A stretch of 64,000 nt of DNA from Anoplolepis gracilipes (GCF_047496725.1 NC_132970.1:4098001-4162000), one strand, 5' to 3'; counted from the first letter of the stretch, positions 28,453-43,100 are shown. Translations and numbers: made by a program. Notes: generated by a model not told the origin, from the letters alone.

Positions 28453-28571
28453 GTGAGTATAGCTTAAACTCTTATAGACTTACTGGCTAGTTGGCTCTTG
28501 GTATTTAATTTCTTTTTTAATTAATGCAAATACAAAGACACAAACTTTTATATATTAAATTGATATTTATG

Positions 28572-28608
<37 letters not shown>

Positions 28609-30444
28609 TTTCACATAAAATATGTATAATATAAATATAAAATGTTAAAGTTACACAAAAGATAATTTAGCAACTATGTTAAAAAAAACTTGCTCTATTT
28701 TACGCATGAATATCTAATGAGTTACAAAGTTGATATAGAATACCCTTCTGTAAACCCGTGGGAACTTAGAAACTACATCTACGTCAAGAATGTCGAGCGA
28801 CGCTTAACGTCGCGACGACGCTAGTCTGACGCCAAAATAGCGACCCCCATTCGTTTTCATGAACATAGAACCTGAAAATTATAAACTAAACTAATTTACT
28901 CCACGAACTACTACCATACCTATGCGGGAGCGTCGTAAATGTGCCCCGGGGGTCGTTCACATTGATCTTCAGTGTTAGAGCTAGAAGAAGAATGACGCAC
29001 AAAACAATTTCAATTATGTTTTAGAGGAGACATTATTCTAGCAATATTTATTTTAATTCAATGTATAGTAAATTCAATGCATTTCGTCATATTATGCTAT
29101 GCTTCTGAAATAAATTTAATTAACTGTAAGAAAGTCTAGAATGCGAGGATGATACTCAAAACAAATTTCATACAACGCGATGAAAAATCTGTCTTTACGA
29201 ACTCGATTGCAAAAGCTTTAAAAAGCTTCCATGGTCATACTCCAACATAAAAGAGCGGTTGCAGAAGACAAGAAGGTAAAACTCTGTCTGTAGGACTAGC
29301 GCCGAGCGGCCAATGGCTGGCCGGGAGGGTAAGATGCTTGTCTTCGAACCTGAGAAATTGATTACTCTTGGCTGTCTTTGAGTACTCTTTCTCCTTCGTT
29401 TCCTTCCACTTTTACTTCATCGCCCCGCTCTATGCTTATCTTCTTTTTTTTTGAACTAGTGTCTCTTAGATTCTCCACCTTCATTCAGTGTCTCTCAACG
29501 ATTTACGTTGTCCGTTTAAATCCTTTGGCGAGTAAGCGACCAATGATTAATTCCAATTATACATTTAGCTTACTCAAGATTCTTGTCGTCTTCTTTCGAG
29601 CGCTTTATTTCTCTATAGAATGAGTACATTTCCACTTGGTCTACACTGTAGCTGTGGCGAATTACTATTAATCTTACTTAGAAAGCTTTGATGTAAATTG
29701 TAAGAAACACTTTCATTTTACCGTGGAACTTTTAGCCCGTTTTTAACTGTGAGCCGAGAAGCTATGATCTTGTCCCGGTGGACCAGTTTCGCAATAGTCT
29801 TGTTGTTCCTAAAGTTCTGAGAGACATCTTGTAACGGATCTGTCACCTGACGTAGATTGATGTACACGCTAGGTGACGTAAACGAATAAATCCTACATGT
29901 CTTTGGATCTATGTGAGAATTGTTTCCCAATATCAGTGTTTATATTTGATCTAAGGAAAAAAAATGTATTAGAGGAATTATATGAAAAATATATCTGGAC
30001 GAATCAATATTATTACGCGTAAAAGATTCTTTTTATACAATTTTAAATTGTTCTACTTATAATAGATTTTGCCTATATTTACATTTATTTTTATAATAAA
30101 ATTATAAAATTATAAAAAGATTTTACATTATACATATATATATATATACATTATTTTTTACGGATTTTTTTATCTGAGTAAACCACATGTTTAATCTGAT
30201 CTGTGTAATGTTTTCTAATAATAAAAAGAAATGTAGAAGTAGTTTGTATTTAAACGACGCTATATATAATTGTTAATTGTTTCGAGTCTATAATTATTTT
30301 ATAATTGGATCTATAATATTTTTAGACAAGTCTAAAAATAAAAACCAGTCATTGATTTATATTCTCTAATTCCGTAAGAAATATTATTTAGTTTACGACT
30401 GTACAGTATTTTTTATATAATTTTTAAATTTATTTTTTTTACAG
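28453..30444 (+). other. TMTC intron, 2.0 kb
   Basis: Bounded by GTGAGT and a strong polypyrimidine tract plus ACAG ending at 30444. It contains a TA microsatellite (28578-28607) and a GC-richer stretch at about 28.74-29.5 kb with no coding signature. Confidence 0.85.
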
Positions 30445-30576
30445 GCAACAGACGGCTTACGTATGGTCCAGTGTTTGTCTGGGTGCCCTGTCGATGTTGG
30501 CGAAGGAAACTGGCGTTACTGTTCTGGCACTAAACCTTCTTTACGATCTCTGTCGTTCCTGGCATTCAATCAAGAG
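30445..30576 (+). CDS. Tmtc1: TMTC-family protein, exon C
   Basis: Acceptor ACAG ending at 30444, donor GTAAGT at 30577. The first base completes the split Gly codon of exon B, then 43 codons follow with two bases left over. The product has a hydrophobic segment, then the conserved SMLAKETGVTVLALNLLYDL block. The MLxKETG(I/V)TV..YDL form matches TMTC1 more closely than the WKEQG/CKEQG forms of TMTC2 and TMTC4, and this is the main reason for the TMTC1 call. The exon ends in the basic stretch SWHSIKR. Confidence 0.94.
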
Positions 30577-31979
30577 GTAAGTGTTTAAGCCCTCAGCGCT
30601 GGAGCGTAATGTAGCACGGAAATGTTAAGTTTGATGTCGCGAAGTAAACTTTAAATTGATATAGTTATCTTGATTTCAATTATATTTATATATGTTAGAG
30701 AGTAATGTAATTATCAGTGTAATTAACTTAAGATATTTGCGATAGTTGGATCTTATTAGATGAAAAAAAATCGTAAAATACAAAATTTCTTTGCTTCTCG
30801 TAAAAAATAACGTGATTGTACATCGGTAATTAAATTACCATAAATTTTACGTTGCATGTTTCAAAACGATAAATGTGCTTTTCGTGACGGTAGAAAATAT
30901 AGTCAAAATATTTCAGAGTGTTCAAATTCCATATTGAAACTTTTTTCAAATATTGATCATATGCAATATTAATCTAATACTATATTAATAAAATACTATA
31001 TTAGCAAAGTACAGTTTATTTGTCATATATTAATAGACATAATATATTAGAAGTATGCTCTCGTTTATATATAAATAGTACTATATATATATATATGTAT
31101 ATGTATATAAAGTGAAGATTATCGCGTATTATTGATTTCTCATATGAATTATGAATTTGTTTTATTATTGATCAATCTGCATAAAAAATGACACGAGATA
31201 AGTCATATCCATTAACATAATTTCATATTTATTTCGTGTAAAAATAAAAATCAGCAAAACATTATATATATTTCACTGTATGCTTTTCTTATTTAATTAG
31301 CTGATGAAGTGAATTATTTCTGAAATATATAATTAGCGAGTGGTTTTTACATTTTCAAAATGTTAATTTTATTTTGAAAAAAGAGCGTTTTGGGCATAGG
31401 AGATGAATTTAGATATTTGCCTGATTTGCAAGAAGATTCGACTCAATCAAGAGTGATCAATATGGTATAACTTAAAAATACTAAATGTTAATCAGAGTAT
31501 AGTAATGTGACTCTTACATGAGATCGGATAGACAGATGAAAAATGGATTTCATACAAATTAATTTAAAAATCTCTATGGTACATTGGCAACTCGAAAAAA
31601 AATTAATGCTGCTGGAAAATTCTGTCATATCTGGCGTATTCTCTAGACATTGCGTCAGACTTTTATCTATTTCATTGCAATACGATTTATCTGATATACA
31701 ATTTTGCAATGTTAATAGTGAGAAAGTGAGAAAATTCGTCTGTGATTTTATTTGTTCCAAAAAGAAAAGATTTTGTCATCATCACGATATTTATCTTTTG
31801 CTTAAAAAGTGGCAAAAAGTGACGGAAAATATTTTGATTGAAAATATTTTATCAGGATAAAATATTAATAAATAAAATTGTATTAATCGCGCGTAAAAAC
31901 GATGAAAACTTTTGCATACTTCTAATATAATTATGAGAAAAGAACCATTAAATTCATGTATTATACATTGACTTTACAG
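30577..31979 (+). other. TMTC intron, 1.4 kb
   Basis: Bounded by GTAAGT and TTTACAG. An open frame of 105 codons (31543-31860, plus) and one of 90 codons on the opposite strand overlap each other. Neither shows a domain or a splice relationship to the flanking exons. Confidence 0.8.
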
Positions 31980-32052
31980 GTCTATTTTCGAAGCCAAATG
32001 GAACGACGACTCTAGATATTTCTCACGACGTGCTGCAGCATTACTCGTTTCG
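31980..32052 (+). CDS. Tmtc1: TMTC-family protein, exon D
   Basis: Acceptor TTTACAG ending at 31979, donor GTAAGT at 32053. One base completes the Arg codon split with exon C, then 24 codons follow, ending in phase 0. The product is a short linker (SIFEAKWNDDSRYFSRRAAA) leading into LLVS, the start of the next membrane helix. In TMTC1 proteins this cytosolic linker is variable in length and poorly conserved. The exon call therefore rests mainly on phase continuity and good splice sites. Confidence 0.85.
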
Positions 32053-35000
32053 GTAAGTTAAAATAAATCTGTGCGTCTATATATTTGCTTATAATAATAG
32101 TAATTAACGTATTACGTATTAGTTTTAATTTATAAACTCGCCAAGTTAATACGAATCATAATAAAATCATGCGTATTGAAGCGAGTTAATTCAGCGATAA
32201 ATTAGCTTAATAAGTCAAATGTTACTAATATCAATTGTTGATGACAATCAGTAATATTTTTAAAAAATTGCAAGGGAAAGAGCTACTATGTAACAATCTG
32301 AAATATAGATGAATGAGTAATGGTCAAAGAGAGTTGGATCCTCTTAACGCATCATGTATATTCGGTCATGTGTGAAAATCTCATAGGATTTGCAGACGAG
32401 TGGCAGGAGCGACTGGCTTTGTTATTATTGTATTAACGACAATGTCTGCACTTCTAGTATCCAGGGAATTGAAGGCACGCCCGTGATTATATTTATTCAT
32501 TTAGATCCGCGCCCCCTCAACTTATCACGTAACTGGATTAATGGAAAAATCAAGCTTGAGTAAGCCTTGGCGGCAATTGAACCATATTGTATCGTATAGT
32601 ATTGATTTATCCCTGATTGTGTTATTCACAAGATTTATTAAATTGTATGAAGAAGAAGAAAAAAAATTCTGATGAAATGTTTGTAATTATATCATATATG
32701 TGTATACGCGTGTTGTGCAGTAGTACAGCTGCTACTAGTGTCTGCTTGGTGGTACTCCTAAAAGGGATTACCTACGTGCTAAGAAAACACGATCGTCGCT
32801 CTTCTATAATCCGCGGAATTAGCACGGATCCTCTATTCCGTGTCCGCATCGTTAATTCTTAACGACCGATATCTTTCGTTTTTATCGCCCGCCTGTAGTT
32901 AGACACCAATGTTTACAGCAGTTTGTGTCTTAAGCAAATTTAACGATCGTTACCATAGATACACTCGACGTCGAGAATTTCTCCTCACGGTCGTGGAAAA
33001 TAAATAACGTTCTCCTGAATTGCTATGCAGCAAGACAAACTGTGTAGCGAGCGAAGCGTGGGATGAAATAGCGGCAGCTTCAAAAGATCAACAGGATGAT
33101 ATATGATTCGCATAAATGGGTATTGTATGACGCTCAACAATCGAGAATGTGGCACGGGGTTGCTGCCATTGATATTCACAATAATAATCAGCTTTCTGGG
33201 AATTAGTTTTGTTAAATAACAACAATGATTACATGATCAAATTATCTTCCATTCAAGGTTCGTTTAAATTAAATATTAAAAATTAAATATCTATTAAATA
33301 TTAAATATTTAATTAAACATTTAATTTAACAGGAAACTTTGAATACTTCAAAGAAGCGGAAAATTTGCACAGTTAATTTTGATCAAACATTTTATGCGCT
33401 TAATTTAGAATTCTCGTTGATAAAATGATAAAGCTTTTTAGAAAACTCTCTCTTTCTTGTGCTCTCTTCTGGCAAAATTCACACAGGTGTGAAGTACTTT
33501 AAATTTTAAAAAAATCCTAAGTGAGGTAATAAATTTTATCGCGATAGAGAATGTGAATTCTGTATTTTCGGCACGGATTCATCGAAGTCACGCTGATCGA
33601 TTATTACGACATCATGTAACCTCTAAAAGGAGTTTATGAAGTGCTATTAAATCCTTGGCATTTTACGATCGTCGATGTTCATGCCCAAGAAACACGCTTT
33701 TGCGGCGCCGATGCTCATCGTCTTTATTACCGCAAATTAATTTAAACAGCATTGTATCAAGCACACCTACTAGACAAGAATGCGTTCGATAAAGATTCGA
33801 GCTATATTTCTTAATGACAGGTATATTATGAATTTATTAGCAAGCAGATAAATCATAGTTATTTAAGAATATATATTTAATATAACTATTATAATGATAT
33901 ATAAATAAAAACTCTACTTTAAAGATTGAGCCAATCTTTATTTTTTTATAGTGTTAACAACAAGTAATAAAATAAAAATTCCATAACAGTCTTAAATAAT
34001 TAAGCAATAAATAAGGTTGTACAATTTTCTCCTCGGTGAAGAAATTGTTAAATAACATATTTTATCCTTAAGATGCATTATTATGTAAGTCAGGGCAACA
34101 CACGACCCATCACGTGGCCCAATACGGGAATAAAAGTTGCGCATAGAGGGTACTTTAACCGAACACGATTCTGAGTTATGCTAATTTATGCCGCCGAACG
34201 AGGGAGGCGTGCTTGCACACGACCTACCTTCACACAGTTATCTACATATCACGGATCTCTTTCCACCCCTGTCGTTTCCGTCAGCCCATACCACTCACGC
34301 GTTCTCAGGTACGCCGTTTCCAACGATGTTTCACAAGTCTTCATCACCGAGAAAGACCACTAATATCTAAGGATAAGTGTTACTTCAGTCTGCATGAAAC
34401 GTCTGTCAAATTTACAAATTGCTATAGTCGAGTAAATTGAGATAAGGATATCTTATATTTTTTTATTTATGGAATAATAATCGTCATTGGTTATAGATAT
34501 ATCATTTGTTACACATTTGTATCGAAATTAACTTTACAAAACAAAGAAAAATTCATTTAAATTGTTAACAAATTACGGTTTTTCAAATAATTCGCGAAGA
34601 CTTGCTCCAAAATATTTTTCGATTGGTAGCGAAATTTATTGTGTTACGGAAATGTCATTGTATTGTGAAATGTCTCTTGTATTAGAATCAAGACTAAAGT
34701 GCTAAAGACGCTAACATTGAACAGCTAACATCGAACTGCTAACATCGAGGTGACAAACCTAATCAATAGGCCAATCCATTAGCTACATGTGCTGTTTACT
34801 GATAGTACATTGCTATGCTCAATGTTATCTGATTAGCTTAGCGTTTAACTCTCGTTTGTCTTACTCTCCCTTAAGATATTGTGTTCAAAGATAAATTACA
34901 ATCAAAACTGTTATACCAGCGATAAAAAATGCATTATTGCAATCTCTTTCTTTGGCTACTTCATTATTGTTGAATTAGTCAATAATCAATATTTAATTGA

Positions 35001-36746
35001 ATGTAAGAGGTAAAAGACGCATTCATTCACACACAAAATTAAAAAAAAATCTTTAAGAAAAGATTAAGAAATATATATACGTATATTAATTTCATATTAA
35101 TTAATCTTTGTATTGTATAATCTTTACAATATATGTATATAACATTATTTAATAAAATTTAATAAAAATATTAAAAGAATGTTATTAAATTAAATTTTAT
35201 ATTAATTAATCTTTGTATTAAAAAATATAATATATACATATAATGTATAATAATATATAGACATAACGTTATTTTTTCTTTACTATGTTTGAATATGATA
35301 AGAAAAAACCTACGGTCATACATTCATGGTTAAATGTTTGCAATGTCGAGAAAAGCTGCATTGATATGCGATACGACATTTCGTGCGCATCGGATGTTTA
35401 TCGGAATTGAATTTCCGTCTCGCTCGCCGTGTTCCGCGGGTCAACCGGGATCTCGTGGCGGCGTAATACAATATTCCAAGAGCTTCCCATCGAAGAACAA
35501 GACCGACACCGCTGGTGTCGGACGTCTCAACGGGATATACATGCGACGTTTCGATGACGGCGTTAGGTATATACGACGTGTTCGTACGATCGCTTTAGGA
35601 TGATATCCTAGTCAGTCGACTTCGATCCTGGAGGATATGAATACCTCGAATTGGCAGATATTGTCCGGCTCTCCAACCCTTCCAGAAACCACTCACTGCT
35701 ATGTCTGTCCATCGACAAGAATGCGAGCGAGAGAGGTTCTGACATAGGTACAAAGGCGGAGAGACAGTGAGAGGGCCAACGATGCTCCTGGATAACTCCG
35801 GAATAAGGGATGGAGAGTGGTCTATCGGAGGATGGTACGGACGTCTATTGGGTTAGCGAGCTCTGGGAAGAACGTGACGGAAATGTGACGACGGACCCGT
35901 GTCATCCCCAGCGTGAACGTGACGTCTCGGCGCGGTGGAGACTATGAGGCGAATACGTTTCCTTCTTTGCTATTCAGACTCGCAAATCGTGTTACTTAAT
36001 TCAACCATTTAAGAAAACGTGACTGTGATACACGTCGTACCCATTAGTGACATTATTGCAATATATATTACTATCTTCCTCACTGAATATCTTATAAATC
36101 TTGGACAATTGAAAAGGAAATAAAATAGTAATATTATGGATATTGTAGATATATGTATGTAAGGACGTGAAATTTTATCTTTGCCATTTATTTGTTTTAC
36201 GCCATTAACTTCATTTTGATTTATTCCATTGTGTCATAGAGAATGGTATAAAAGTTTCTATATTTCTGCGTAAAACTTTTATGTCTCTATCATATCGTGC
36301 AGTGAATCAATGAGCCGCAAATTGAATTGTTCCCTAAAAGCACAGACTTTGTTACAGTTGTTTTGTTTTATTTCTTTCTCTATAGAAAAAAGTAATTTCT
36401 AAGCCAATTACGATAAAATACATGAAACATAAAAATTGCAAATGTAGAAAAATGCAAATATCTGAATTCAAAACAAGAGGCACTTGATTCGATGTCATAC
36501 GCCATACATTTGTTATATTTTTTACATGCTTATATAAGACATTTATATCTAATAATTTTAGTTTTTCTCCTTTAATTGCTAGCACTTAAATATATGGAAG
36601 AAACAAATTTTGTTATTGTTGTGTAAGAATAACTGAAGCTTTTGAATTTGTATTTCACATTGGTATAAAGTACTGTTGAATGTTTCATAAAGAAAAATAT
36701 TCCTCTATAACAATATGAAAATTCATCGACCGTTTAATGTTTGCAG
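32053..36746 (+). other. TMTC intron, 4.7 kb
   Basis: Bounded by GTAAGT and TTTGCAG. It contains a 14-bp tandem repeat near 34710, a pair of ~20-base direct repeats (TTAATTAATCTTTGTATT at about 35096 and 35203) and a GC-richer island at 35.33-35.99 kb. No supported gene. Confidence 0.85.
34710..34749. repeat. 14-bp tandem repeat, three units
   Basis: GCTAACATyGA begins at 34710, 34724 and 34738, a strict 14-base period with minor substitutions. Confidence 0.8.
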
Positions 36747-36850
36747 TTTGGCATACTTCTTGTGGTACGGCTCGCTCTGCTTCATGGTACTTTGCCGAAC
36801 TTCTCCGCACAGGATAATCCAGCTGCTTTTCATCCCTGTTTCCACGTCAG
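36747..36850 (+). CDS. Tmtc1: TMTC-family protein, exon E (DUF1736 start)
   Basis: Acceptor TTTGCAG ending at 36746, donor GTGAGT at 36851. It continues in phase 0 and leaves two bases. The product reads FGILLVVRLALLHGTLPNFS, then AQDNPAAFHPCFHV. The RL...G.LP.FS..DNPAA block is the N-terminal part of DUF1736, which is specific to TMTC proteins. The correct frame is not the longest one here: an 85-codon open frame at 36715-36972 overlaps in another frame and is a shadow. The usual (Y/F)A.S residues after NPAA are replaced by FHPCF, a small lineage difference. Confidence 0.93.
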
Positions 36851-39425
36851 GTGAGTATCTGTATAAATCCTTTATGTTACGCGAGTCGCGACGCGAGGAA
36901 TCCTATTACAATGTTTCAAAACTCACAGCGATTGAGAACGACTGGAAACTTTATACCATTGTCCTTCGTTGAGGAGTAACGTATCGCGTATATGTGAGAT
37001 CAAAGTGTTGGATGACAATGGAAACAAGACTTTATCCTTTGATCTGATTCAGCTGGGATTCACCTCTCGCTCGATGCTTTCAACAGTTGGAAACATTTAA
37101 GCGGAAATACTATTTTGATTGTTTATTTTCACCTCTGCGATGGAATGTTTTCTCAGAACCTCAATTGAATATTCGATTATTTTTATGAAACTGATATAAA
37201 AATAATCTTTACATGAAAATTTTACCGATTTTTTTGTAATGAAGGTAATGAAGGTAAAAAGGAAACGTAACTTATGATTACGTATTTATATTTGTACATG
37301 ATTTTGAACTTTTATTCCAAAAATGAAAGATTATTTATAAAAAGAAAATATTAAAATATCTGTAGAAAACTATTTTTTATTCAAGCTTAGATGCTTGATT
37401 TAAAATGTCTTCTTTTTTTAGTAGCCTTTAACTATGTTACGTCTCGAAGTTCAAGCATCAGTAGACTACCTGCCAGAGAAAGATTTTCAATTCGTGCTCG
37501 GGTTAAACCGAGAGTCTCGTCTGCCCAACTTTTCCACTCCAATTGCCTGCTTGTAATAGATTCGCGCCGCGTCCTGCTACGCCGATTCGTTCGAGTATCG
37601 TCATCAAAGAATCTGAGCTCGATACAACTCTTGGTGCGATTCGAAAAATCTCTCAGTTGATTTCATCGAAGCTCGAGATATTGGTGATACCACTGTGGTG
37701 ATATTCGCAGCAGCTTTCAGCCATTCGATGTCACTCGTGTTTTTTTTACTTTTAAATTTTTTTAGCGACGCGATATAGGCATTTCGATTCGACGAATATC
37801 AGTGAAAAAAATTTCCTAATGTACGATCCGATTTGACGACTCGCTGAACATGTCCAATAAATCCGATCCCTCTATCTTCCATAGTTCAACGATATGACCG
37901 TCGTATCTATTACGCCTCACAAGGAACGGACGTATCCTGACGTTTCATGCAGATGGAAAATGGAAATGATCACAAGATGTGATTCTCAGGACGTGCAACT
38001 CTCGTCGCTGCACTATTCTCATTCATGGTAGAACTATGGAATATATCACTTTGTTTGATTTTTTAATTTTTATATAAGTGTAGAACACAAAAAGTCTTTT
38101 TTACAGTCAAGGAAAATTATGTTAATTGCAGAGGCGTGTCTTTCGAAGCAGTTATAAACGTAATGCAATTAGCCTCTCCCCACTTTACAAAACTAATTAG
38201 TCATACCATTATATTTTCATGATGAAAGCCGCGTTTCCGTGAATTTCTTTCATACATGGCCGTGCACAACCCAACCGTAAGATTCTTCTCTCCAACACGA
38301 CTGACAAAGGAACGCTAATTATATGCGGCATTTTCTCGTTGCACTTTCGTTTCTCACTGTCGACGCGGAAACGGCATTACAAAACACAAGAATTCTAGTT
38401 ATTGATTTGAAACAGCGATTATTCGATAATTTAACATATAGAGACATTGTTTTATTTCCATCAGTCGTGCTCTTGCCATTTGTCTGACATATAGTAATAT
38501 ATTGGGGGCATTCCTTTTTTTCCCCTTCTATTTATTCATCTTCCTTCTCTACAATCTCAGTTTCCCACCCTCTTTTTCTCTATAGTCAAGCGAATAAAAG
38601 ACCGAATAAAAGAGCAGAAACAGACCGGAAGAAAAGAGGATATTATCTCATACGAAATACTTTCGGGCTAGAAACTGGGCGGAATATTTTATGCAATGTA
38701 TAATTTGGCTGGATGTACCGTCGTTTCGTAGAATTTATGATCGCGCAAGCCTACATCGGAACAGTCTTTCTGTACTTCCGCGAGTGTTTCACGTCTCCCT
38801 TAGGATTCTATTTTCCTTCTGTTAACCCCCGTCCCTTAGCCTCGAAATATCTTTGCCGTCAAATATGTATGTATGAGGATGTATGCGCGACACATACGTG
38901 ACAGCATGTATTCGTAAGTCATGTTGCAACTCAAGCAAATTTACCGGCAAGATGTCGTACGAGGTTTCGATTAATACAATTATACGTTATTATAGGAGAT
39001 TCCGGGAATGTCGGGCGAGTATATTTGCGATCGCGTGTACCGTTCGACCGCTCAGATGTGGCTATTCCGTTAGATCCCCCGATGCTGCGCGATTAATATA
39101 CGGTAATTTAAGTTTAAGCTTGTTAAGCGGACGACTGGCACGCGCGTAACTTGGTACGAAGCGCTAATCGCCACTTAAATAGGCTACGATATAAATCATA
39201 CCGCGCTCGTCCGTTATTAACGCGAGCTCGAAACAACGCGTTCTCTTGACAACGGGCAATTACGACTTGCTTGTTACGATGCAGGATGCACACGTGCCGC
39301 TTCAATCTCGCTTCGCGGGACGCACGCTTCGCAATTTTATACCGCTGTAGAAAAAAACGATAACTTTTTTACACGAACAAGTTTTCCAACTTTACACATG
39401 CGTATTCAATATAAGTATACTAGTC

Positions 39426-39428
<3 letters not shown>

Positions 39429-39458
<30 letters not shown>
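39429..39458. repeat. (A)30 homopolymer
   Basis: Uninterrupted run of 30 A. It could be the tail of a retrotransposed RNA, but no recognisable source sequence precedes it and no flanking target duplication was seen. Confidence 0.8.
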
Positions 39459-39460
<2 letters not shown>

Positions 39461-40081
39461 AACCGGTCTAAGCTTTGTGATTCCTAATTTGCGGACCTCG
39501 ACGTTGGTGATCCTGAGATCGAGAAAATATTATTTCACTTACAAGTTGATTGTAGGTATGACGTAAATGCGTTATGATAGCGCATCCCCTCAAGCGAGCC
39601 TCAGATGTCGGGTGTTCGCTGTCGAGAGAATAGCGAAAGTGCGTTAGAAAGTGCCGGAGATTTTGCGGCGGGCTTTACGGAGTACAGAGTAAATGATATC
39701 GTTAAAGGATCCTGCCGGTTACGACAGACTCGTATATATATCGTGCACGGTCTTCGCGATGATTAATTCCAGGACGGGCCCGCCCCATGTGTCTCGTTCT
39801 ATTGCTGTACTCATGTACAATGATATTATAGACGCCACACGCGTGTCATTTCCACTATAGTCTGCGCCGGCTTCGTCGTAAAATATTAACACGGTAGACA
39901 GTCTCCGTGGAAGATGGTGCGAACACATTACAAGTATTACTATGTAACTCTTCCCAACCCGACGAAGTATCTTTAAAATTTCTCTATGTTTGTTAGATTT
40001 TCCTCAGAATAGCACGGTCTATTGTAGGAAATAATTAAGGAGTGGGATCTGATTTGTCTCTGTCAAATCTGCCATTCTCAC

Positions 40082-40108
40082 TATATATATATATATATAT
40101 ATATATAG
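40082..40108. repeat. (TA)n microsatellite
   Basis: Pure TA tract inside the 24.4-kb TMTC intron. Confidence 0.9.
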
Positions 40109-43100
40109 CTAAATGTAATTATTATAAGCTATGAACGTTTTAAATAATAATCATGTGGTATAATTGTGCTTGCAATATTCGATCAATTCTAGACTGCGAA
40201 TATTTACATATCTACGGCTATACTTTGTCGTATAATTTTACGAATATTGTAATGTGTTGAATTGAACAGCATTAGCAAATAATTTAATTTTTTTATGATT
40301 AAAGCAGCATATTGGATTGTATACCGAATAGAAAAACATAACGTCGTTATAACGATGACAGAACCAGTTCATGGAAATAACTGCAATTTTATTGTGTTTT
40401 TTAAATCGCCGCAGGAGTTCATTGGAATTTATGCAGTATAGTAACTTAAAACTTCTTCTCTTTACGTTTGTATGTTTGAAATATATATACTAGGGAGATT
40501 TATAAGTTTATAAAACAGCTTACCTTTCTTAAGAGAACTGTGGAATATCTTGGAGAGAAAACAGAAGAAATACGCTATAAATGGTTAACGTAAGTTTTCT
40601 CATAAAAAGATTGTTCCACTTTCCTCTCCGTTTGATATTTTGATATTTCTTTTGTTTTTTATAGCATCGTGTAACATGCGCGCATAAAAAATTGGTGCAT
40701 CTACACCTAAAATGTTGTACATATATAATAGTTTGCGATAATACGTATAAAACAAATTTGTAGAAAATTTGTCCTGTTCTGTGTAACGGTGCATTTGAAT
40801 TATAAAACGAGAAATTCTCGATGCGACGAAACATTGCCCACAGAATGACAAAGTGCACTTTGAATTTTATCCATGATAGAGAAGCGTTAGAATAATCATG
40901 CACAGTTCCATTCAATTGCGAACGGTTTTGTGCGCACTGAGGGTAACTTTTTTTTCCAACATTTACTTTATTCAATTTGTGAATGACAGTAAATTGTTGA
41001 AAAATTTGGAATATTCTTAACAATAGGCGAATGTTGCTGTCGACTACGCGTGTAGATTTTAAATTGGGCAAGAATCACATTGGAATATCGCGCGATCCAG
41101 CGAGAGCCAGCAGTCGAACCATGTTGTCGCGTATTGACGCGATTTTCTTCAAGGAGGATGTTCAAAACTTACTTTCATATTTATGAACTACGTTATGCGA
41201 AAATGCAAACGTATGCAGCACTAGTCATTTATAGTGTGCTCGCAATCATGCACGAGTGATAGAACTTCATGCATGTCTGATAACGATAGAGTGTAATATA
41301 GCGCCTCCCCCTCTCTCGCTTCTATTTCCCCAACGCTGTATGTATAATAGCATGTCTTTATGACGTAATCCTTTGACCGAGAATATTGTTACGAGAAAAT
41401 TTGTATCTGCTCTCACGGCCATTTTACTGAGAGTCCTGTTCAATCATCTTTGAAGTATTACTCTCTGTATTTTAATATCGCGTATCCCAATTTGCTCGCA
41501 CAAAGTATTTTGCTGCATGTTGCAATAGTGGCCTCCAAAAAGCAAAAAAATATTATATAGCGCTTGTTATATATTGCTATTCATAGATTTGAAAATTTTG
41601 TAGTTGGATAAAATTGATTTGAAATAAAGAGTAATTTTAATTTTATTTGCAACTCTTTTTAAGACAATAAAACAATATATATAAAGGACGTTAATATCGA
41701 TTGCCAGCGAAAGATAATGGAACTTATATTCATTGTTCTCTATCCGCATAATCCATCAGAACGTTAAATCCATGGATCAGTTTTCGTGCGGTCGCCTCAT
41801 TGCCGGGCGATTAATTCTCATGATCGGAAGTTTCCGCAGTAAATGGCGTTAAGCTCAAGTCTCCCATTTCTCCTTTCTCTATGTCAGAATCATAGGAGAG
41901 TGGCTGCTCATTTATTAGTTATAGTTAATATATCTTGTTAAATCTCGTATCTTGTTTAATCTTGTTTTATTATTGTAATTAATAATATATTCAAAGAGTA
42001 AAAAAGTATTATTACTCTTATTATATTGTTGATTGTCGTATGTCCCTAATATTCCTGTAATAGTTAGCGAAAAAAGGTGGTTTATAAAATGCACGAGCTC
42101 AGAATTATGTATGAATATATAAAACTGTTTCTTACACACATGTACACACACACACACATACACGTTAATCTAGCAAGACAGATTTACAGTTTGGGGTATA
42201 TTTTTGTATGCGAATGCTCACACCACGCTCAGTTAATACCGGTAGTCAACTACGGACATATGCGCTTCTTTCTCGCTGTAAGTACTTTCCTGTAGCTAAC
42301 TTTGTATACTCTTGTCATAATTTATGTCCTATTCATGCACCTGCGCGCCTTCTCGGAATTTCGCCCTCCTCCCCATAAACTAGTGTCACGAGTTCACCGT
42401 AAAGATTGCTCGATGATATACTCGGTGCAGATAATTAACATTAACGTTTATGAGATGTTTATAATCAGAGCGTTAAATATATAGCCACTTAAAATAAACT
42501 TCTTTCTCTGGATAATCGAACGAAAGTATATATCCCGGAAGAATAGGTATCATTTTTTTTACCTTAAACGAGAAGAAGTCGTGAGTAAGTCTTGTAAAAT
42601 TTATTCAGAAGCATATTTTTTAATTGTTTTTCAAAACAATGACTCTAAAGCGACATTAGGTGTCAGTTATAGTTAATTACGTAACTATATAATGGAAACG
42701 AACTAAACAATCATAACGTGATTATACTATCTCTCATAAGCCAATGAAAATGTACGTGGACAGAGGACTTCGTGAACAGTGAAAATTTTGGCGTAGAGAC
42801 AAAATGCCTCTGACAAAGCTACTGCGACGACACCGCTGAGTGCGCGTAATTAGTTATATCCAGAGGCACTGTTCTTTAACGAAAATCCCCGGGGCTAGTA
42901 AATTTTATACTTTATACGAGAACAAAGCAACGAAGATGATATCAAACAGCTTTTATGACTTTTTTTCTCTTTCACTTTTACATCAAAGAATTTGTTACTG
43001 ACGCAATATCGTTACCGTAACTTAAACATGTTTCTTGCGCGGTGGATTTTATAATCTATACCTTGTACAATGAATTGCGATGGTTTTTCTTCAATATGCT

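Noticed and set aside
31543..31860. 105-codon plus-strand open frame within a TMTC intron
   Set aside because: A 90-codon frame overlaps on the opposite strand, and neither has domains. About one or two frames of this length are expected by chance in the window.
36715..36972. 85-codon plus-strand open frame
   Set aside because: It overlaps TMTC exon E in a different frame. The exon-E frame, not this one, carries the RL..G.LP.FS..DNPAA motif and joins its neighbours in phase.
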